Of a stretch of 64,000 bases of DNA, positions 8,374-17,605 are shown in pieces (position 1 is the first letter of the stretch; every line of letters starts with the position of its first letter). This stretch comes from Balneola sp. GTDB lineage: Bacteria; Bacteroidota; Rhodothermia; Balneolales; Balneolaceae. A program made the position numbers and the translations under genes. The notes beneath the pieces are model-generated. The model saw only the letters and a program-made list of their open reading frames with translations. It searched no databases and had not been told where the DNA came from. The stretch is from assembly GCA_002694685.1 (NCBI GenBank), contig NZMW01000004.1:62001-126000 (forward strand), written 5' to 3'.

Positions 8374-11300
8374 TTAGAATTTTTTCGCTAGCACTACAGT
8401 TTCTTTAAACGTCTTATTCTTGCCATTAGCACTGTTGTAGGCTTCAAAAAGTACGATGTAAATTCCAACTCTGTTTTTGGTACGATCATCTTTTAGTCCA
8501 TCCCAAATTATGGAGCCTTCAAACCCGGCCTGCTTTCCATCTACCAGTTCTCGCACTTCCCGTCCATAACGGTCAAAGATTCGAATGCGCAGTAAATAAT
8601 CCGGTTCTTCAAGTTTATAGTTGATGAAAAGATTGTCATCGAAACCGTCATCATCGGGAGAGAAAGGATTGGGAGTGAAGGTGATTCCGGTTTCATCAGG
8701 TCCTGCACCGGCTTGTTGGAAAATGGAATTTTGTTCGCCCGGAGTACCACCGCTTACCTGTGTGCTGGAACTCCAGTTTGAGTCATCATTGCTCGGACCG
8801 TCAGGGTCAATGCGTTCGATTGAAACTCCGTCCGTATCGAAGAGATTCGGATTGTGCCAGCTTTCATCATAGAACACCGAATCTATAGTTGTTCCGGTGC
8901 TATCCGCCAGATATACGGCATCATCCGAAGAAGCCAAACTCAAGTTGGATCGATCAGTTCGGATGAAGAATTGATCGGACGGGTTCTGAAATTCAAAATA
9001 TTCGGCAAGCTGACTCTCACTGAAATCGGTAGCATCATCTTCGGCGTAAAGCACGGCTATACCACCAGCCGGAATCCATTTGAACTGAGAGGTGACCGGT
9101 TCAATGGATCTAATCTCGTTATTTTCATCCGGTTCATCATGAATGAAAAAGCCTTCCAGAGAAACAGCGTACTCGGCTCGATTGTAGAATTCAATATATT
9201 CGGTTTGGTCAGGAAGATTGTCGTCAGAGTTAGCCAGTGGATCAAATAAAATCTCGTTGATAACAATGTTGCCCGGAGCAAGAGGTTGTGAAACTTCAAT
9301 TGTAAGGTTCTCTGAAGTATTTCCTCTGAAGTCAGAAACGCCTGCGAATGAAACATTGATTGGCTCGCCCGATGGATAAGGATCTTCACCCAAAATTAGA
9401 ACATTGGCGTTCTGGGGATCATATTCGACGATTGCTGTAGGGACTTCATTCACATTAATAGGCCCTGCTCCAGCTTCGCGAATAAATTCTGAAAAAGCGA
9501 CAGAAATTCTTCCATCAGATCTGAGTTTAGCAAAGATGATTTCAGGAGCTGTTTGGTCGGGTTGAAAAACGGAACTTTGAGCTCCGGCACTGCTTCCGGT
9601 TGGGGAAGTATTGGTTGCCCAGTTACTGGCATCATTGGAAGCCGATTCCGGATCTTTTCGCTCCAATGAAACACCCGGTGTGTTGCCGCCCCAGGTCTCA
9701 TTATAAAACACGCTATCGATGATGACGCCATTTTCATTTTTGATGACTACAGCATCTTCACTGTCATTAAGAGAAGGAAAACCGGATAGGTAAACACGGT
9801 CTCCGATCATTTGTTTAGCCAATGAATTTGTACCGGCAAAATTCTCTGAGTCCGTTAAAACCAGATAGGAGTCGCCACGAATAATGGTGCCTTCAGGGAT
9901 AGTGGTTGAACTTGTGGCATCAGAAAAAGTCCAGCCAGTGAGGTCGAAGTTTTCTGTGGTTCGGTTGAATAACTCAACAAACTCTTCAGACTCTGCACTT
10001 TCCCGTCGGTAAAGGATTTCATTTACAATTACATCACCGTTATTAACCGGGGAGAAGACCACATATTCAAGCTCAACAGAGTCAGGCTGTGAAGTATTTC
10101 CAAAAATGTCTCTTTGCTCATTTACGACGATCGATAAATTCTGTCCACTTACCAGCGGTGTTGCAAGGACAAGCGTAAGTGCATTGCCATCATAATTAGC
10201 AACCTCAGCCACGACAGGGGAGGCTGTGGTGGGATAGTTTTCTGGATCTCCGGCACGGACTGAATCAACTCGCTCGTTAAAAACAAGACCTACTGAATCA
10301 GCTGCTGCAATAAAGGCATTTTCTAAAACAGGGGGCTTCTCATCTTGTTCAATCTCGTTAGCTTGTCCGGGTGTAGCTTTGTTTTCAGAAGGCGAATCCC
10401 CCCAGTTTTCACGATAGATTGAGGGGAAGTCAGGACTTCTGCGCTCCAGAGAAACACCTTCACCACCCCATTCAGAAGAATAGGCTAAGGAATCGATCAG
10501 TAAACCTTCTGAGTTTCGGATTACGATGGCATCTGTGCTGTTGTTGAGTGAAGAAAATCGGCTTCCTATAATCAGCGTATTGCTGTTTGGGAAGAGATCG
10601 AGGAAAGAACTGTCGGGCCCGATGACAACATAAGAATTGGCTACAATTTCAAAGCTGGCAGCTGTAATAGCTCGCCGGTTGCCGGTATTATCATTCAAAG
10701 TCCAGTCCTTGAGATCATAGTTTCTATTCGTTGGATTGTACAGCTCAATAAACTCCGTGAATTCATCTTGAGGCTCGTACATGAACTCGTTGATGACTAC
10801 ATCCTTATTTCCTGCTTCAGAGATATCAATCAGGAAAAATTGAGCTTCAAGTCCATTAGATACGTTTCCAAAAATATCAGTTTGGTTGTTGATGATGAAA
10901 TTGTAGTACGTGCCATTGGTTTTCCGAGCTATTTTCTCAGAATACGAAAGTAAAACAGTGTCAGGAGCCAGATAAATGAGTGAGTCAGGCAGTTGTCTAT
11001 TAATTTCTGAACTAACCGGAATCAGGAGCTCGTAATTATCTATGTCAGTCGCCGCATCGGGTTGGATACGTTCCGTGAAAATTATTTGAAGAGTTTCGTC
11101 ATCTAAAACAGAAAGACTTTCAATAGCAGGGGCAGTTTCGTCTTCGGGGATAAGATTGGGAAGTCCGGGAGTGGCTTTGTTCTCGGAAGGAGAAGTGCCC
11201 CAGTTTTCCTTGAACACCGGAGAAAAATTGATGCTCCGCCTTTCCAGAGAAGCTTCGTCCCCACCCCAGTCGGAAGAATAAGTCAAAGAGTCGATCAGTT

Positions 11301-14300
11301 CACCATCAGCATCCCGAATTACTACGGCATCGGTAGAATTATTAAGGGATGAAAACCGACTGCCAATAGCAAGAAAGGGAGTGTTGGGGTAGTTTTCAAA
11401 GATGACGCTATCCGGAGTCAATATCACATAAGAGTTCGGATCTAATGAATAGTCAAGATCTGATATTACCCTTTGGTTTCCTGAATTATCATTGAAGGTC
11501 CAGTTCCTCAAGTTGAAAGCACTGTCGGTTGCATTGTAGAGTTCCACAAACTCAGAAAGAAGTTCAGGCGGGTCGTATAAGAACTCCGTTATAAAAACTT
11601 CACCGGAATCAGGATCAGCATAATTAATGATTAGAAACTCACCACTTAAACTTGAAGCTACATTTCCAAAAATATCAGCTTGGTTGGAGATGGTGAGTTC
11701 ATAGTTAGTTCCACTATCCTCTCGGGGCAGGGAAGTGGTATAGGTCAAAAGGACGGTATCGGGTGCGGTAAACGTAATGTTTTGGATGTCCGGAGGGGTA
11801 ACATTCCCAGCCACTGTTGAAAGAGTATAATTTCCCGATGTCTGTGCTGGTCCGGCCTGAATCCGTTCATTAAATATTACCTGAATTTGACTATCAGTTA
11901 TCACAGAAATCTTATTGATCTCAGGAGCTTCTTCGTCGGGTTCAATGGCGTTGGCAGCTCCGGGCGTAGCTAAGTCAGCAGAAGGAGAATCTCCCCAGTT
12001 GGCACTAAACTCGGATGGTAAACTCAAGCTTCTGCGCTCGAGTGAAACCTCGTCACCGCCCCAGGCTGAAGTGTAGGTTAGAGAGTCTATGAGTTCACCG
12101 CCAGCATCCCGAATTACGATGGCATCGGTAGAATTATTGAGGGATGAGAACCGACTGCCAATAGTGAGCAATGGAGCATCCGGAAAATTCTGAACCAAAG
12201 TACTGTCTGCCGTTAAAATAAGGTAAGCATTTGGGTTGAGCGTGAAAGTGGTATCTGAGATAGCCCGGCGGGTTCCGGTATTGTCATTCAGAGTCCAATC
12301 TTGCAGGTTGAATGCGCTGTCGGTTTGGTTAACAATTTCAATAAACTCAGCAAGCCCTTCACCGGGATCATACATAAACTCGTTGATGGCTACTTCTCCC
12401 GAATCAGGTTGGGCATAATCAATCCGAAAGAAGGAACGGGTTAGGTCTTCGGTTACATTTTCAAAAATATCAGACTGATTAGAAATGACAAGCTCGTAAG
12501 TGGTTCCATCAGGCTCGCTTTCAAAATTGCTATCATATTGTAATAAAATAGTATCGGGTGCGGTAAATGTAGCCGATTGTAATCCGGGAAGAGTCCCTGC
12601 AAAGGAAGATTCCGCAGAAAGCTGAAAATTGGAGGTATTACTAGCGGGAGCGCTTAAAATTCGTTCGTTGAAGATCAGCTGAATAACATTATCAGAAATA
12701 AATGAAATTGATTCCAGATCGGGCGGAGTTGTATCAGTTGGAATTTGATTTACAGCGCCCGGAGTAGCCAATTCAGAGGCAGGAGAATCGCCCCAATTTT
12801 CCCGAAAATTTCCTGATAACTCAACATCCTTACGCTCGAGTGAAATTTCATTACCGCCCCAGATACTGGAGTAAGCAACGGAGTCTATAGTAACTCCATT
12901 TTGGTTTTTGATGATGATGGCATCTGAGCTGTTATTGAGTGAAGCAAATCGGCTTCCCATATCTATAAGATCGGCATCCGGAAAAGAGGAAGCGATGGTG
13001 CTGTCTGGGGCCAGGATTACATAATCACCAGCCGGCAATACAAAGCTGCCATTAATTATAACTTCGTCATCATCGGTATTATCGCTGAAGGTCCAGTTCT
13101 GAAGATTGAATGAGCTATCTGAGTGATTATACAGTTCCAGAAACTCAGAGAACCCATCTGCCGGATCATACATAAACTCGTTGATAGAGACCTGACCTGC
13201 TTCGGCGGTAAAAATCACGAAGTAGTTAAAATCAATTTCACGATTGGCAGTATTCCCAAATATATCGGTGAGATTATTGGCGCTGAGCGTCCAGTCTCCA
13301 TCGTATTCTTCCAAAGCGGAATTCAGCGTCAATCTGATGGAATCCGAAGCTATCTGACTTACAGAAGAAATAGCGGGTAAAGTTGGAGTGCTTGCGCCCG
13401 CCTCCGGATTTTGACTCAACGAGTAATTTCCAACAGTTTCAGCGGAGGTGTTTTCGGCTCGTTCTGAGAGAACCAAGAGTAAGGTTTGGTTGTCTTCCAC
13501 TTCCAGAGAAGAAATAGAAGGCGCTGTTTCGTCAGGTTGAATTTGATTGGTGAAACCGGGAGTCCCAAAATCAGGATCGGGGCTATCTCCCCAATTCTCT
13601 AGAAAAGTAGAAGAGACCGTAGGGTCACGACGTTCAACGGCTACATCTTCGCCACCCCAATCGCTATTGTACTGAAGAGAATCGATGAGGGTGCTATTGT
13701 CATCAAAAACCCGAATCTGGTCTTCTCCATTATTAAAGGCAGGCAGTGAGACTTGTAAATAGTTAGCCTCACCATAAAAAGTATTCAATACAGAGGTATC
13801 CGAAGAAACGACTAAAAAGCTATCGGGCAGTAGGGTTAAATCAGAGAATGAAAGGGTGCTTAAGGAATTGTTGTCGCCAAGTTGCCAGTTTTGGAGGTTC
13901 AAATATCGGCTGGAGGTATTTCGCAGTTCAATATATTCGGCTGTTCCCGTTGGTGGGTCTTTTAAAAACTCATTGATAACCACATCTCCGCTTTGATAAT
14001 CATCATACACAAAGAAAGAGAAACTGGTATCAGCCAATGTGGTTTGGTTGGCAGCATCTTCAATGGCTGAAATAGAAAGAGTGTTCTGTCCGCTTGCAAT
14101 AGTATTTGCAAAGGTAATTCGTGCTACATCGGAACTCTGTTGGCTAATCGATTGGGGATTAATAGAACCCGGATTTAAGGTGAAGTCTGAAACTTGAGCT
14201 GTAGCGAAATCTATATTCCGAGAAAAAGTGACATCTATTTCGGTGTCGCTATTGGTGGTAACGGAATTGACCTCAAGAGGTGGAATGTCAATTTTGAAAT

Positions 14301-14925
14301 CATAGAAAAAGGCATCAGAACGGCTGCTCGAATAGATGTTTTTAAATCCGAAATGGGTAGCCGAAGTGTACGTATTATCGGTTCCGGTGTCATCTGTTGA
14401 AAGCACTCCGGCATACCCTTCAGCAACTTCTAAGGTCCAGTTTCCGGAGGCGTCTCGGGTGACTTTCACCCGGAAATCTCCACCCGTACTTATGTCGGTA
14501 GTTCCGGTGAGCACTTCATTAGCTTCCGAACCATTGGTTACTCTGAAAAGACGGAAAACGTCGCCACCTAAATTTTCGCCACCTCTAAGTTTATACCCGT
14601 TAAGATTTGAGGTTAAATCCTGAGAGTCACTCATCAGGTAGATTTCTGCTCGGTTTCCATCAGAGGGAGAGAAGCCATCAAGCCGAACAAAAAACTCCCA
14701 GATTCCTTCTACATCAGTTGATGGAATACTCAGGTAAGAAGTGCCGGCTCCAGTGGCCACTTGTTGTAGCAAAGTGTTCCCATTCTCTTCGATAAAATCA
14801 AAATCACCAGTTGTGCCAGACCAATCGGAAATATCCTGATCTGAAAAATCATCTTCGAAGTTAACGGTTTGAGCATTTAATGTGCCTGAAACACCAAAAA
14901 GTAAAAGGAGTACCCACGTTTTCAT
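8374..14925 (-). CDS. Giant secreted protein with seven lamin-tail domain / Ig-like modules
   Basis: A 2183-residue extracellular protein. In order: signal peptide (1-18, ending TLNA), an N-terminal beta-sandwich-like domain (about 20-215), an Ig-like (Big_5-type) domain, then seven lamin-tail domains starting near residues 311, 578, 845, 1108, 1376, 1628 and 1883, alternating with Ig-like domains. The last ~105 residues (from FTPNPFSPDDDG through IRIFDRYGREV to a Lys/Phe end) resemble the gliding-associated C-terminal domain used for type IX export. Each lamin-tail copy opens with (V/I)INEF.YDP...EF(I/V)EL.N and closes with WGDSP...TPG. The unit is about 265 residues, and some DNA stretches are nearly identical between copies. 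Probably a surface adhesin or scaffold; lamin-tail domains also occur with extracellular nucleases, but no catalytic domain is visible. Confidence 0.88.
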   Translation of the reverse strand: MKTWVLLLLFGVSGTLNAQTVNFEDDFSDQDISDWSGTTGDFDFIEENGNTLLQQVATGAGTSYLSIPSTDVEGIWEFFVRLDGFSPSDGNRAEIYLMSDSQDLTSNLNGYKLRGGENLGGDVFRLFRVTNGSEANEVLTGTTDISTGGDFRVKVTRDASGNWTLEVAEGYAGVLSTDDTGTDNTYTSATHFGFKNIYSSSRSDAFFYDFKIDIPPLEVNSVTTNSDTEIDVTFSRNIDFATAQVSDFTLNPGSINPQSISQQSSDVARITFANTIASGQNTLSISAIEDAANQTTLADTSFSFFVYDDYQSGDVVINEFLKDPPTGTAEYIELRNTSSRYLNLQNWQLGDNNSLSTLSFSDLTLLPDSFLVVSSDTSVLNTFYGEANYLQVSLPAFNNGEDQIRVFDDNSTLIDSLQYNSDWGGEDVAVERRDPTVSSTFLENWGDSPDPDFGTPGFTNQIQPDETAPSISSLEVEDNQTLLLVLSERAENTSAETVGNYSLSQNPEAGASTPTLPAISSVSQIASDSIRLTLNSALEEYDGDWTLSANNLTDIFGNTANREIDFNYFVIFTAEAGQVSINEFMYDPADGFSEFLELYNHSDSSFNLQNWTFSDNTDDDEVIINGSFVLPAGDYVILAPDSTIASSFPDADLIDMGSRFASLNNSSDAIIIKNQNGVTIDSVAYSSIWGGNEISLERKDVELSGNFRENWGDSPASELATPGAVNQIPTDTTPPDLESISFISDNVIQLIFNERILSAPASNTSNFQLSAESSFAGTLPGLQSATFTAPDTILLQYDSNFESEPDGTTYELVISNQSDIFENVTEDLTRSFFRIDYAQPDSGEVAINEFMYDPGEGLAEFIEIVNQTDSAFNLQDWTLNDNTGTRRAISDTTFTLNPNAYLILTADSTLVQNFPDAPLLTIGSRFSSLNNSTDAIVIRDAGGELIDSLTYTSAWGGDEVSLERRSLSLPSEFSANWGDSPSADLATPGAANAIEPDEEAPEINKISVITDSQIQVIFNERIQAGPAQTSGNYTLSTVAGNVTPPDIQNITFTAPDTVLLTYTTSLPREDSGTNYELTISNQADIFGNVASSLSGEFLIINYADPDSGEVFITEFLYDPPELLSEFVELYNATDSAFNLRNWTFNDNSGNQRVISDLDYSLDPNSYVILTPDSVIFENYPNTPFLAIGSRFSSLNNSTDAVVIRDADGELIDSLTYSSDWGGDEASLERRSINFSPVFKENWGTSPSENKATPGLPNLIPEDETAPAIESLSVLDDETLQIIFTERIQPDAATDIDNYELLIPVSSEINRQLPDSLIYLAPDTVLLSYSEKIARKTNGTYYNFIINNQTDIFGNVSNGLEAQFFLIDISEAGNKDVVINEFMYEPQDEFTEFIELYNPTNRNYDLKDWTLNDNTGNRRAITAASFEIVANSYVVIGPDSSFLDLFPNSNTLIIGSRFSSLNNSTDAIVIRNSEGLLIDSLAYSSEWGGEGVSLERRSPDFPSIYRENWGDSPSENKATPGQANEIEQDEKPPVLENAFIAAADSVGLVFNERVDSVRAGDPENYPTTASPVVAEVANYDGNALTLVLATPLVSGQNLSIVVNEQRDIFGNTSQPDSVELEYVVFSPVNNGDVIVNEILYRRESAESEEFVELFNRTTENFDLTGWTFSDATSSTTIPEGTIIRGDSYLVLTDSENFAGTNSLAKQMIGDRVYLSGFPSLNDSEDAVVIKNENGVIIDSVFYNETWGGNTPGVSLERKDPESASNDASNWATNTSPTGSSAGAQSSVFQPDQTAPEIIFAKLRSDGRISVAFSEFIREAGAGPINVNEVPTAIVEYDPQNANVLILGEDPYPSGEPINVSFAGVSDFRGNTSENLTIEVSQPLAPGNIVINEILFDPLANSDDNLPDQTEYIEFYNRAEYAVSLEGFFIHDEPDENNEIRSIEPVTSQFKWIPAGGIAVLYAEDDATDFSESQLAEYFEFQNPSDQFFIRTDRSNLSLASSDDAVYLADSTGTTIDSVFYDESWHNPNLFDTDGVSIERIDPDGPSNDDSNWSSSTQVSGGTPGEQNSIFQQAGAGPDETGITFTPNPFSPDDDGFDDNLFINYKLEEPDYLLRIRIFDRYGREVRELVDGKQAGFEGSIIWDGLKDDRTKNRVGIYIVLFEAYNSANGKNKTFKETVVLAKKF

Positions 14926-15043
14926 GTCAAAAGAATAGCGCGAAGAGTTTATTAAATCAAACTATAATGAAGGGGTTATCCATAATAAGAATGCAAAAAA
15001 AATAGGGTAAAAGGATTTTCCACCTCTTACCCCTGGAAGGACA

Positions 15044-15067
15044 TTGAGAATGTGGTCACATTCTCAA
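15044..15067. promoter_or_regulatory. Perfect dyad, candidate operator
   Basis: TTGAGAATGTG and CACATTCTCAA are exact reverse complements separated by two bases. The dyad sits in the 275-base divergent spacer between the giant lamin-tail gene and the small paralogue pair, about 135 bases upstream of the latter and 120 from the former. No T-run follows, so a terminator is unlikely. An operator is inferred from position and symmetry; the binding protein is unknown. The rest of the spacer is AT-rich and otherwise featureless. Confidence 0.45.
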
Positions 15068-15200
15068 GGCAATGATTAGTTTTTTTCTCTTATGTTAGCT
15101 GTTTAGTTAGAGCGATGAGATGGGAACTCCTTACAGATTTTTTGTACTTTTTAAGAGAAAATAATTTCAAGACCTAACTTCATAAAAATCAGTAGTGCGT

Positions 15201-15578
15201 ATGCGAAGTCTTCCTTTTTCAATTGAAAATTTAAACGGCGGATTCATGAAAGTGGAAGGAATTCTGCGCGTGGAAGAAGAGAATCTGGTTTTTGAATACC
15301 AGAAAAAAGATGCTGTAGTTGAAGCTTATCAGTCAGACTTAAAAACCGAGACAGTCACCCTTTCAGAACTCGATATGCTGGAGTACAAGAAAGGCTGGTT
15401 TAGCGCAAAGTTAATTTTGCATGGAAAGCGGGCTTCTTCTTTTGGAGAACTCCCCGGTAAAGAGTTAACTGAACGTGTGCTTAAGGTTAAAAGAAAACAT
15501 CGCAATATAGCAGCCAGCATTTCATCAAATCTGAATCTCAAACTGTCTGAGAAAAAACTTAATGAGCTGGAAGATTAG
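15201..15578 (+). CDS. Small conserved-looking protein of unknown function, paralogue A
   Basis: I do not recognise this family. The product has about 125 residues, is soluble, has no signal peptide or membrane segment, and is rich in short beta-strand-like segments (KVEGILRVEEENLVFEYQ, LDMLEYKKGWFSAKLIL) before a basic C-terminal helix (VKRKHRNIAASISSN). The pattern is compatible with a PH-like barrel ending in a helix, but that is a guess. It is clearly paralogous to the next gene: shared features are S(L/I)PF near the start, VKG/VEGIL, the Glu-Leu-(V/L)FEY motif, YKKG..., and a final NLxL/NLYxS...L..(M/L)(D/E). The ATG at 15201 is chosen over a GTG two codons upstream because it aligns with the paralogue's start. 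Confidence 0.7.
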   Translation: MRSLPFSIENLNGGFMKVEGILRVEEENLVFEYQKKDAVVEAYQSDLKTETVTLSELDMLEYKKGWFSAKLILHGKRASSFGELPGKELTERVLKVKRKHRNIAASISSNLNLKLSEKKLNELED

Positions 15579-15580
15579 TT

Positions 15581-15973
15581 ATGAGTATTCCTTTTAATTA
15601 TTCGATGTATGAAACCAAGGATGTTCAAGTCACGGTAAAAGAGGTGAAAGGAATTCTAAGCTTTATGGATCGAGAGCTCCTTTTTGAGTACAAGGTATAT
15701 GACATGCATGGAAATGCACTGAGTAATCTGTCTAAGTTTTCAATTCAGCTGGAGCACATTAAGCGCCTGAAATATAAAAAGGGATTTCTTTTTTCTGGCG
15801 GGAAATTGATTCTTGAGGCAAATCAGTGGGCATTTTTTGAACCTATTCCCGGAAGTGAGCAAGGCTTACTTAAGTTGAACATCAAGCGAAGAGATAAAAA
15901 CGAGGCGATAAGATTTTCAACAAAAATGAATTTGTACATGTCTCAGCAGCGCCTCGATAATATGGATGAGTAG
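15581..15973 (+). CDS. Small conserved-looking protein of unknown function, paralogue B
   Basis: A 130-residue soluble protein that begins 2 bases after the stop of its paralogue, so it is almost certainly cotranscribed. The same order of features recurs: SIPF start, EVKGILSFMDRELLFEY, a central LKYKKGFLF...GKLIL segment, a Pro-Gly turn, and a basic helix (LNIKRRDKNEAIRFS) with a C-terminal MSQQRLDNMDE. The duplication suggests the two may form a heterodimer. No function can be assigned from sequence or neighbours. Confidence 0.7.
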   Translation: MSIPFNYSMYETKDVQVTVKEVKGILSFMDRELLFEYKVYDMHGNALSNLSKFSIQLEHIKRLKYKKGFLFSGGKLILEANQWAFFEPIPGSEQGLLKLNIKRRDKNEAIRFSTKMNLYMSQQRLDNMDE

Positions 15974-15993
15974 AAAAGTCTCAAAAAATAGTT

Positions 15994-16019
15994 CAAGCGT
16001 CCGCTTTGACGGAAGCTTG
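15994..16019 (+). terminator. Hairpin after the paralogue pair
   Basis: CAAGCGTCCG and CGGAAGCTTG pair with one mismatch over a 6-base loop, 20 bases after the stop of paralogue B. The following T content is only moderate (TTGTAGTTATTTAG), so it is a weak intrinsic terminator at best. Confidence 0.35.
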
Positions 16020-16052
16020 TTGTAGTTATTTAGTAAAGATCTTGAATTCAAA

Positions 16053-16081
16053 TAAAAAGGAACAAGCGAGATGCTTGTTCC
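16053..16081 (-). terminator. Rho-independent terminator of asd
   Basis: A perfect 9-bp stem, GGAACAAGC / GCTTGTTCC with a 5-base loop, is followed on the minus strand by TTTTTATTT, about 45 bases past the asd stop. Confidence 0.8.
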
Positions 16082-16127
16082 AGTTTTAGAGATTAGGACA
16101 CATCTTAAAATGTCCCCTTATAGTATG

Positions 16128-17177
16128 CTATTTCAAGAACCCTTTCTTCGTCAGTAATTCCGCGTTCAAGATTGCACCGCCGGCAGCACCGCGAATGGTG
16201 TTATGCGCCATCGCTACAAAGCTTACATCAAAAACTTCGGCTTTTCTCAAACGACCGATATGTAACTGCATTCCATTTTCAGCATCGGCATGAAGACGAG
16301 GCTGAGGGTAATAGTCGTTATCATGAACGTTATATAACGCCTTTGGTGAAAACGGGAGGTCTAATTCACCAATCGGGTTTTTATAGTTGTCATAGGCTTC
16401 ATTAAGTTCACTCAGGTCAGCCGGTGGATTTTCGAGCTTAACGGTTGCCGAAATCATATGTCCGTTGATGGTAGGCACGCGTGTTGCCGTGGCCTGTACA
16501 TCGAACTCAGGTAGTGTAAGGCTGCCATCTGACAGAGAGCTCAATAGTTTGCGAGTTTCAGGTCCTACTTTAGGCTCTTCCCCGGAAATAAAAGGAACCA
16601 CATTTCCTAAAATATCAAGACTGGCAACACCGGGATAGCCTGCTCCGGATACAGCCTGAAGCGTGGTCAAAATCAATGCTTCGATTCCAAAGGTATCATA
16701 CAGTGGCTTCAAAGCCAGGGACAATGGAACTGCTACACAATTTGGGTTTGTAACAATCCAGCCGCTGCCATCTTCAGTAAAGGTCTGGGTTTTGATAAGG
16801 TCGGTATGATCCGGGTTGATTTCAGGAATCAATAAGGGAACAGTAGGATCCTGCCTGAAATTTTTGGCATTGGAGATAACCGGTATTCCTGCCTCTGCAA
16901 ATGCTTTTTCAATTTCTCCGGCTACTGATGAATCTAATCCTGAAAACACAAAGTCTACATTTGAAAAGGCTGATGGCTCACAATTTTGAACCGTCATTTC
17001 CTTTACATAATTAGGAAGTACGACATCTTCGATCCAGTTGGCCGCGTCTTTATATTTTTTGCCGGCAGAACGTTCTGAAGCACCAAGGGCTTCAATTTCA
17101 AACCAGGGGTGTCCCTGCAATAAACGGATAAATTTTTGTCCAACAGCACCGGTAGCGCCAAGAATTCCAACTTTCAT
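16128..17177 (-). CDS. asd: Aspartate-semialdehyde dehydrogenase
   Basis: Makes L-aspartate semialdehyde from aspartyl phosphate with NADPH, at the branch to lysine/diaminopimelate, threonine and methionine. The 349-residue product opens with the Rossmann motif GILGATGAVGQ, has catalytic Cys147 in NPNCVAVPL, and contains SGAGYPGV. Insertions and motif spelling match the archaeal/fungal-type ASADH subfamily rather than the classic E. coli form. I place the start at the ATG directly before KVGILGATG; 14 extra in-frame codons upstream lack similarity to the family. It stands alone and ends at a clear terminator. Confidence 0.92.
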   Translation of the reverse strand: MKVGILGATGAVGQKFIRLLQGHPWFEIEALGASERSAGKKYKDAANWIEDVVLPNYVKEMTVQNCEPSAFSNVDFVFSGLDSSVAGEIEKAFAEAGIPVISNAKNFRQDPTVPLLIPEINPDHTDLIKTQTFTEDGSGWIVTNPNCVAVPLSLALKPLYDTFGIEALILTTLQAVSGAGYPGVASLDILGNVVPFISGEEPKVGPETRKLLSSLSDGSLTLPEFDVQATATRVPTINGHMISATVKLENPPADLSELNEAYDNYKNPIGELDLPFSPKALYNVHDNDYYPQPRLHADAENGMQLHIGRLRKAEVFDVSFVAMAHNTIRGAAGGAILNAELLTKKGFLK

Positions 17178-17284
17178 GATGATTGAGTGAGTATTGTTAT
17201 CAAAATTAGTGAGCATCAAAAATAATCATTCTGAAAGCTTTATGTGAATATTTTCTTTTCAAAATTATTAGATAAAACATGTTG

Positions 17285-17375
17285 GTCATTCCGTCCTTGA
17301 GAACGAACCTGAAAAGGGAGAAAGATTCAAATAACATCTATACCTATTCAGATGCTGAATCGAGTTCAGCATGAC
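17285..17375. repeat. Composite REP-like pair (GTCATTCC ... GCATGAC)
   Basis: A left module starting GTCATTCCGTCCTTGAG is followed ~65 bases on by a hairpin with arms ATGCTGAA and TTCAGCAT (17352-17372) running into ATGAC. The outer ends GTCAT and ATGAC are inverted, like the pairs at 21.7 and 23.6 kb. It lies in the 428-base spacer between asd and the MFS gene, which otherwise holds only the next repeat and a promoter. Confidence 0.5.
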
Positions 17376-17429
17376 AGCGTTAGGGGAACGGGATAAAATC
17401 AGGGTAGTCCCAAAATCCTTCACAAGTGG

Positions 17430-17472
17430 TAACGATGCTCTGCGTCGTTATCGGCGCTCCGAGGCAGAGCAT
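17430..17472. repeat. Inverted pair of TGCTCTGCG-loop hairpin elements
   Basis: TAACGA and TCGTTA enclose the loop TGCTCTGCG, directly followed by CGCTCCGAGGCAGAGCAT. The first carries CGATGCTCTGCGTCG, which is also the apex of the pnt terminator on the minus strand at 26.99 kb. The second matches the plus strand of that terminator in 17 of 18 bases. So the same element appears here twice in opposite orientation. Confidence 0.5.
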
Positions 17473-17592
17473 TACAGCAAGAGTCGTGACAAAATTTATA
17501 CTCTAATCCGTGATGATCAGTTCAATCCGCTTTATCCGTGTTCCATAAATATGTGAATCAGCAAAGCACTTCCATCCAACCAATCAGAACTA

Positions 17593-17600
17593 TATCTTTG
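17593..17600 (+). promoter_or_regulatory. Candidate -7 box TATCTTTG of the MFS gene
   Basis: The sequence fits the Bacteroidota -7 consensus TAnnTTTG and ends only 5 bases before the ATG, which would give an almost leaderless mRNA. No convincing -33 TTG is seen, so confidence is modest. Confidence 0.35.
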
Positions 17601-17605
17601 CATCC

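Noticed and set aside
8854-9249. 131-codon open frame on the plus strand opposite the giant lamin-tail gene
   Set aside because: It is a shadow of a long, well-supported gene with signal peptide and repeats; its product shows no domain or plausible start context.
9247-13990. Regular ~795-base spacing of similar DNA, considered as a CRISPR or satellite array
   Set aside because: The period is the coding unit of repeated protein modules; no short spacers or direct repeats of CRISPR type.
15044-15067. Dyad as a transcription terminator
   Set aside because: It lies upstream of both divergent genes and no T-run follows on either strand at the right distance.
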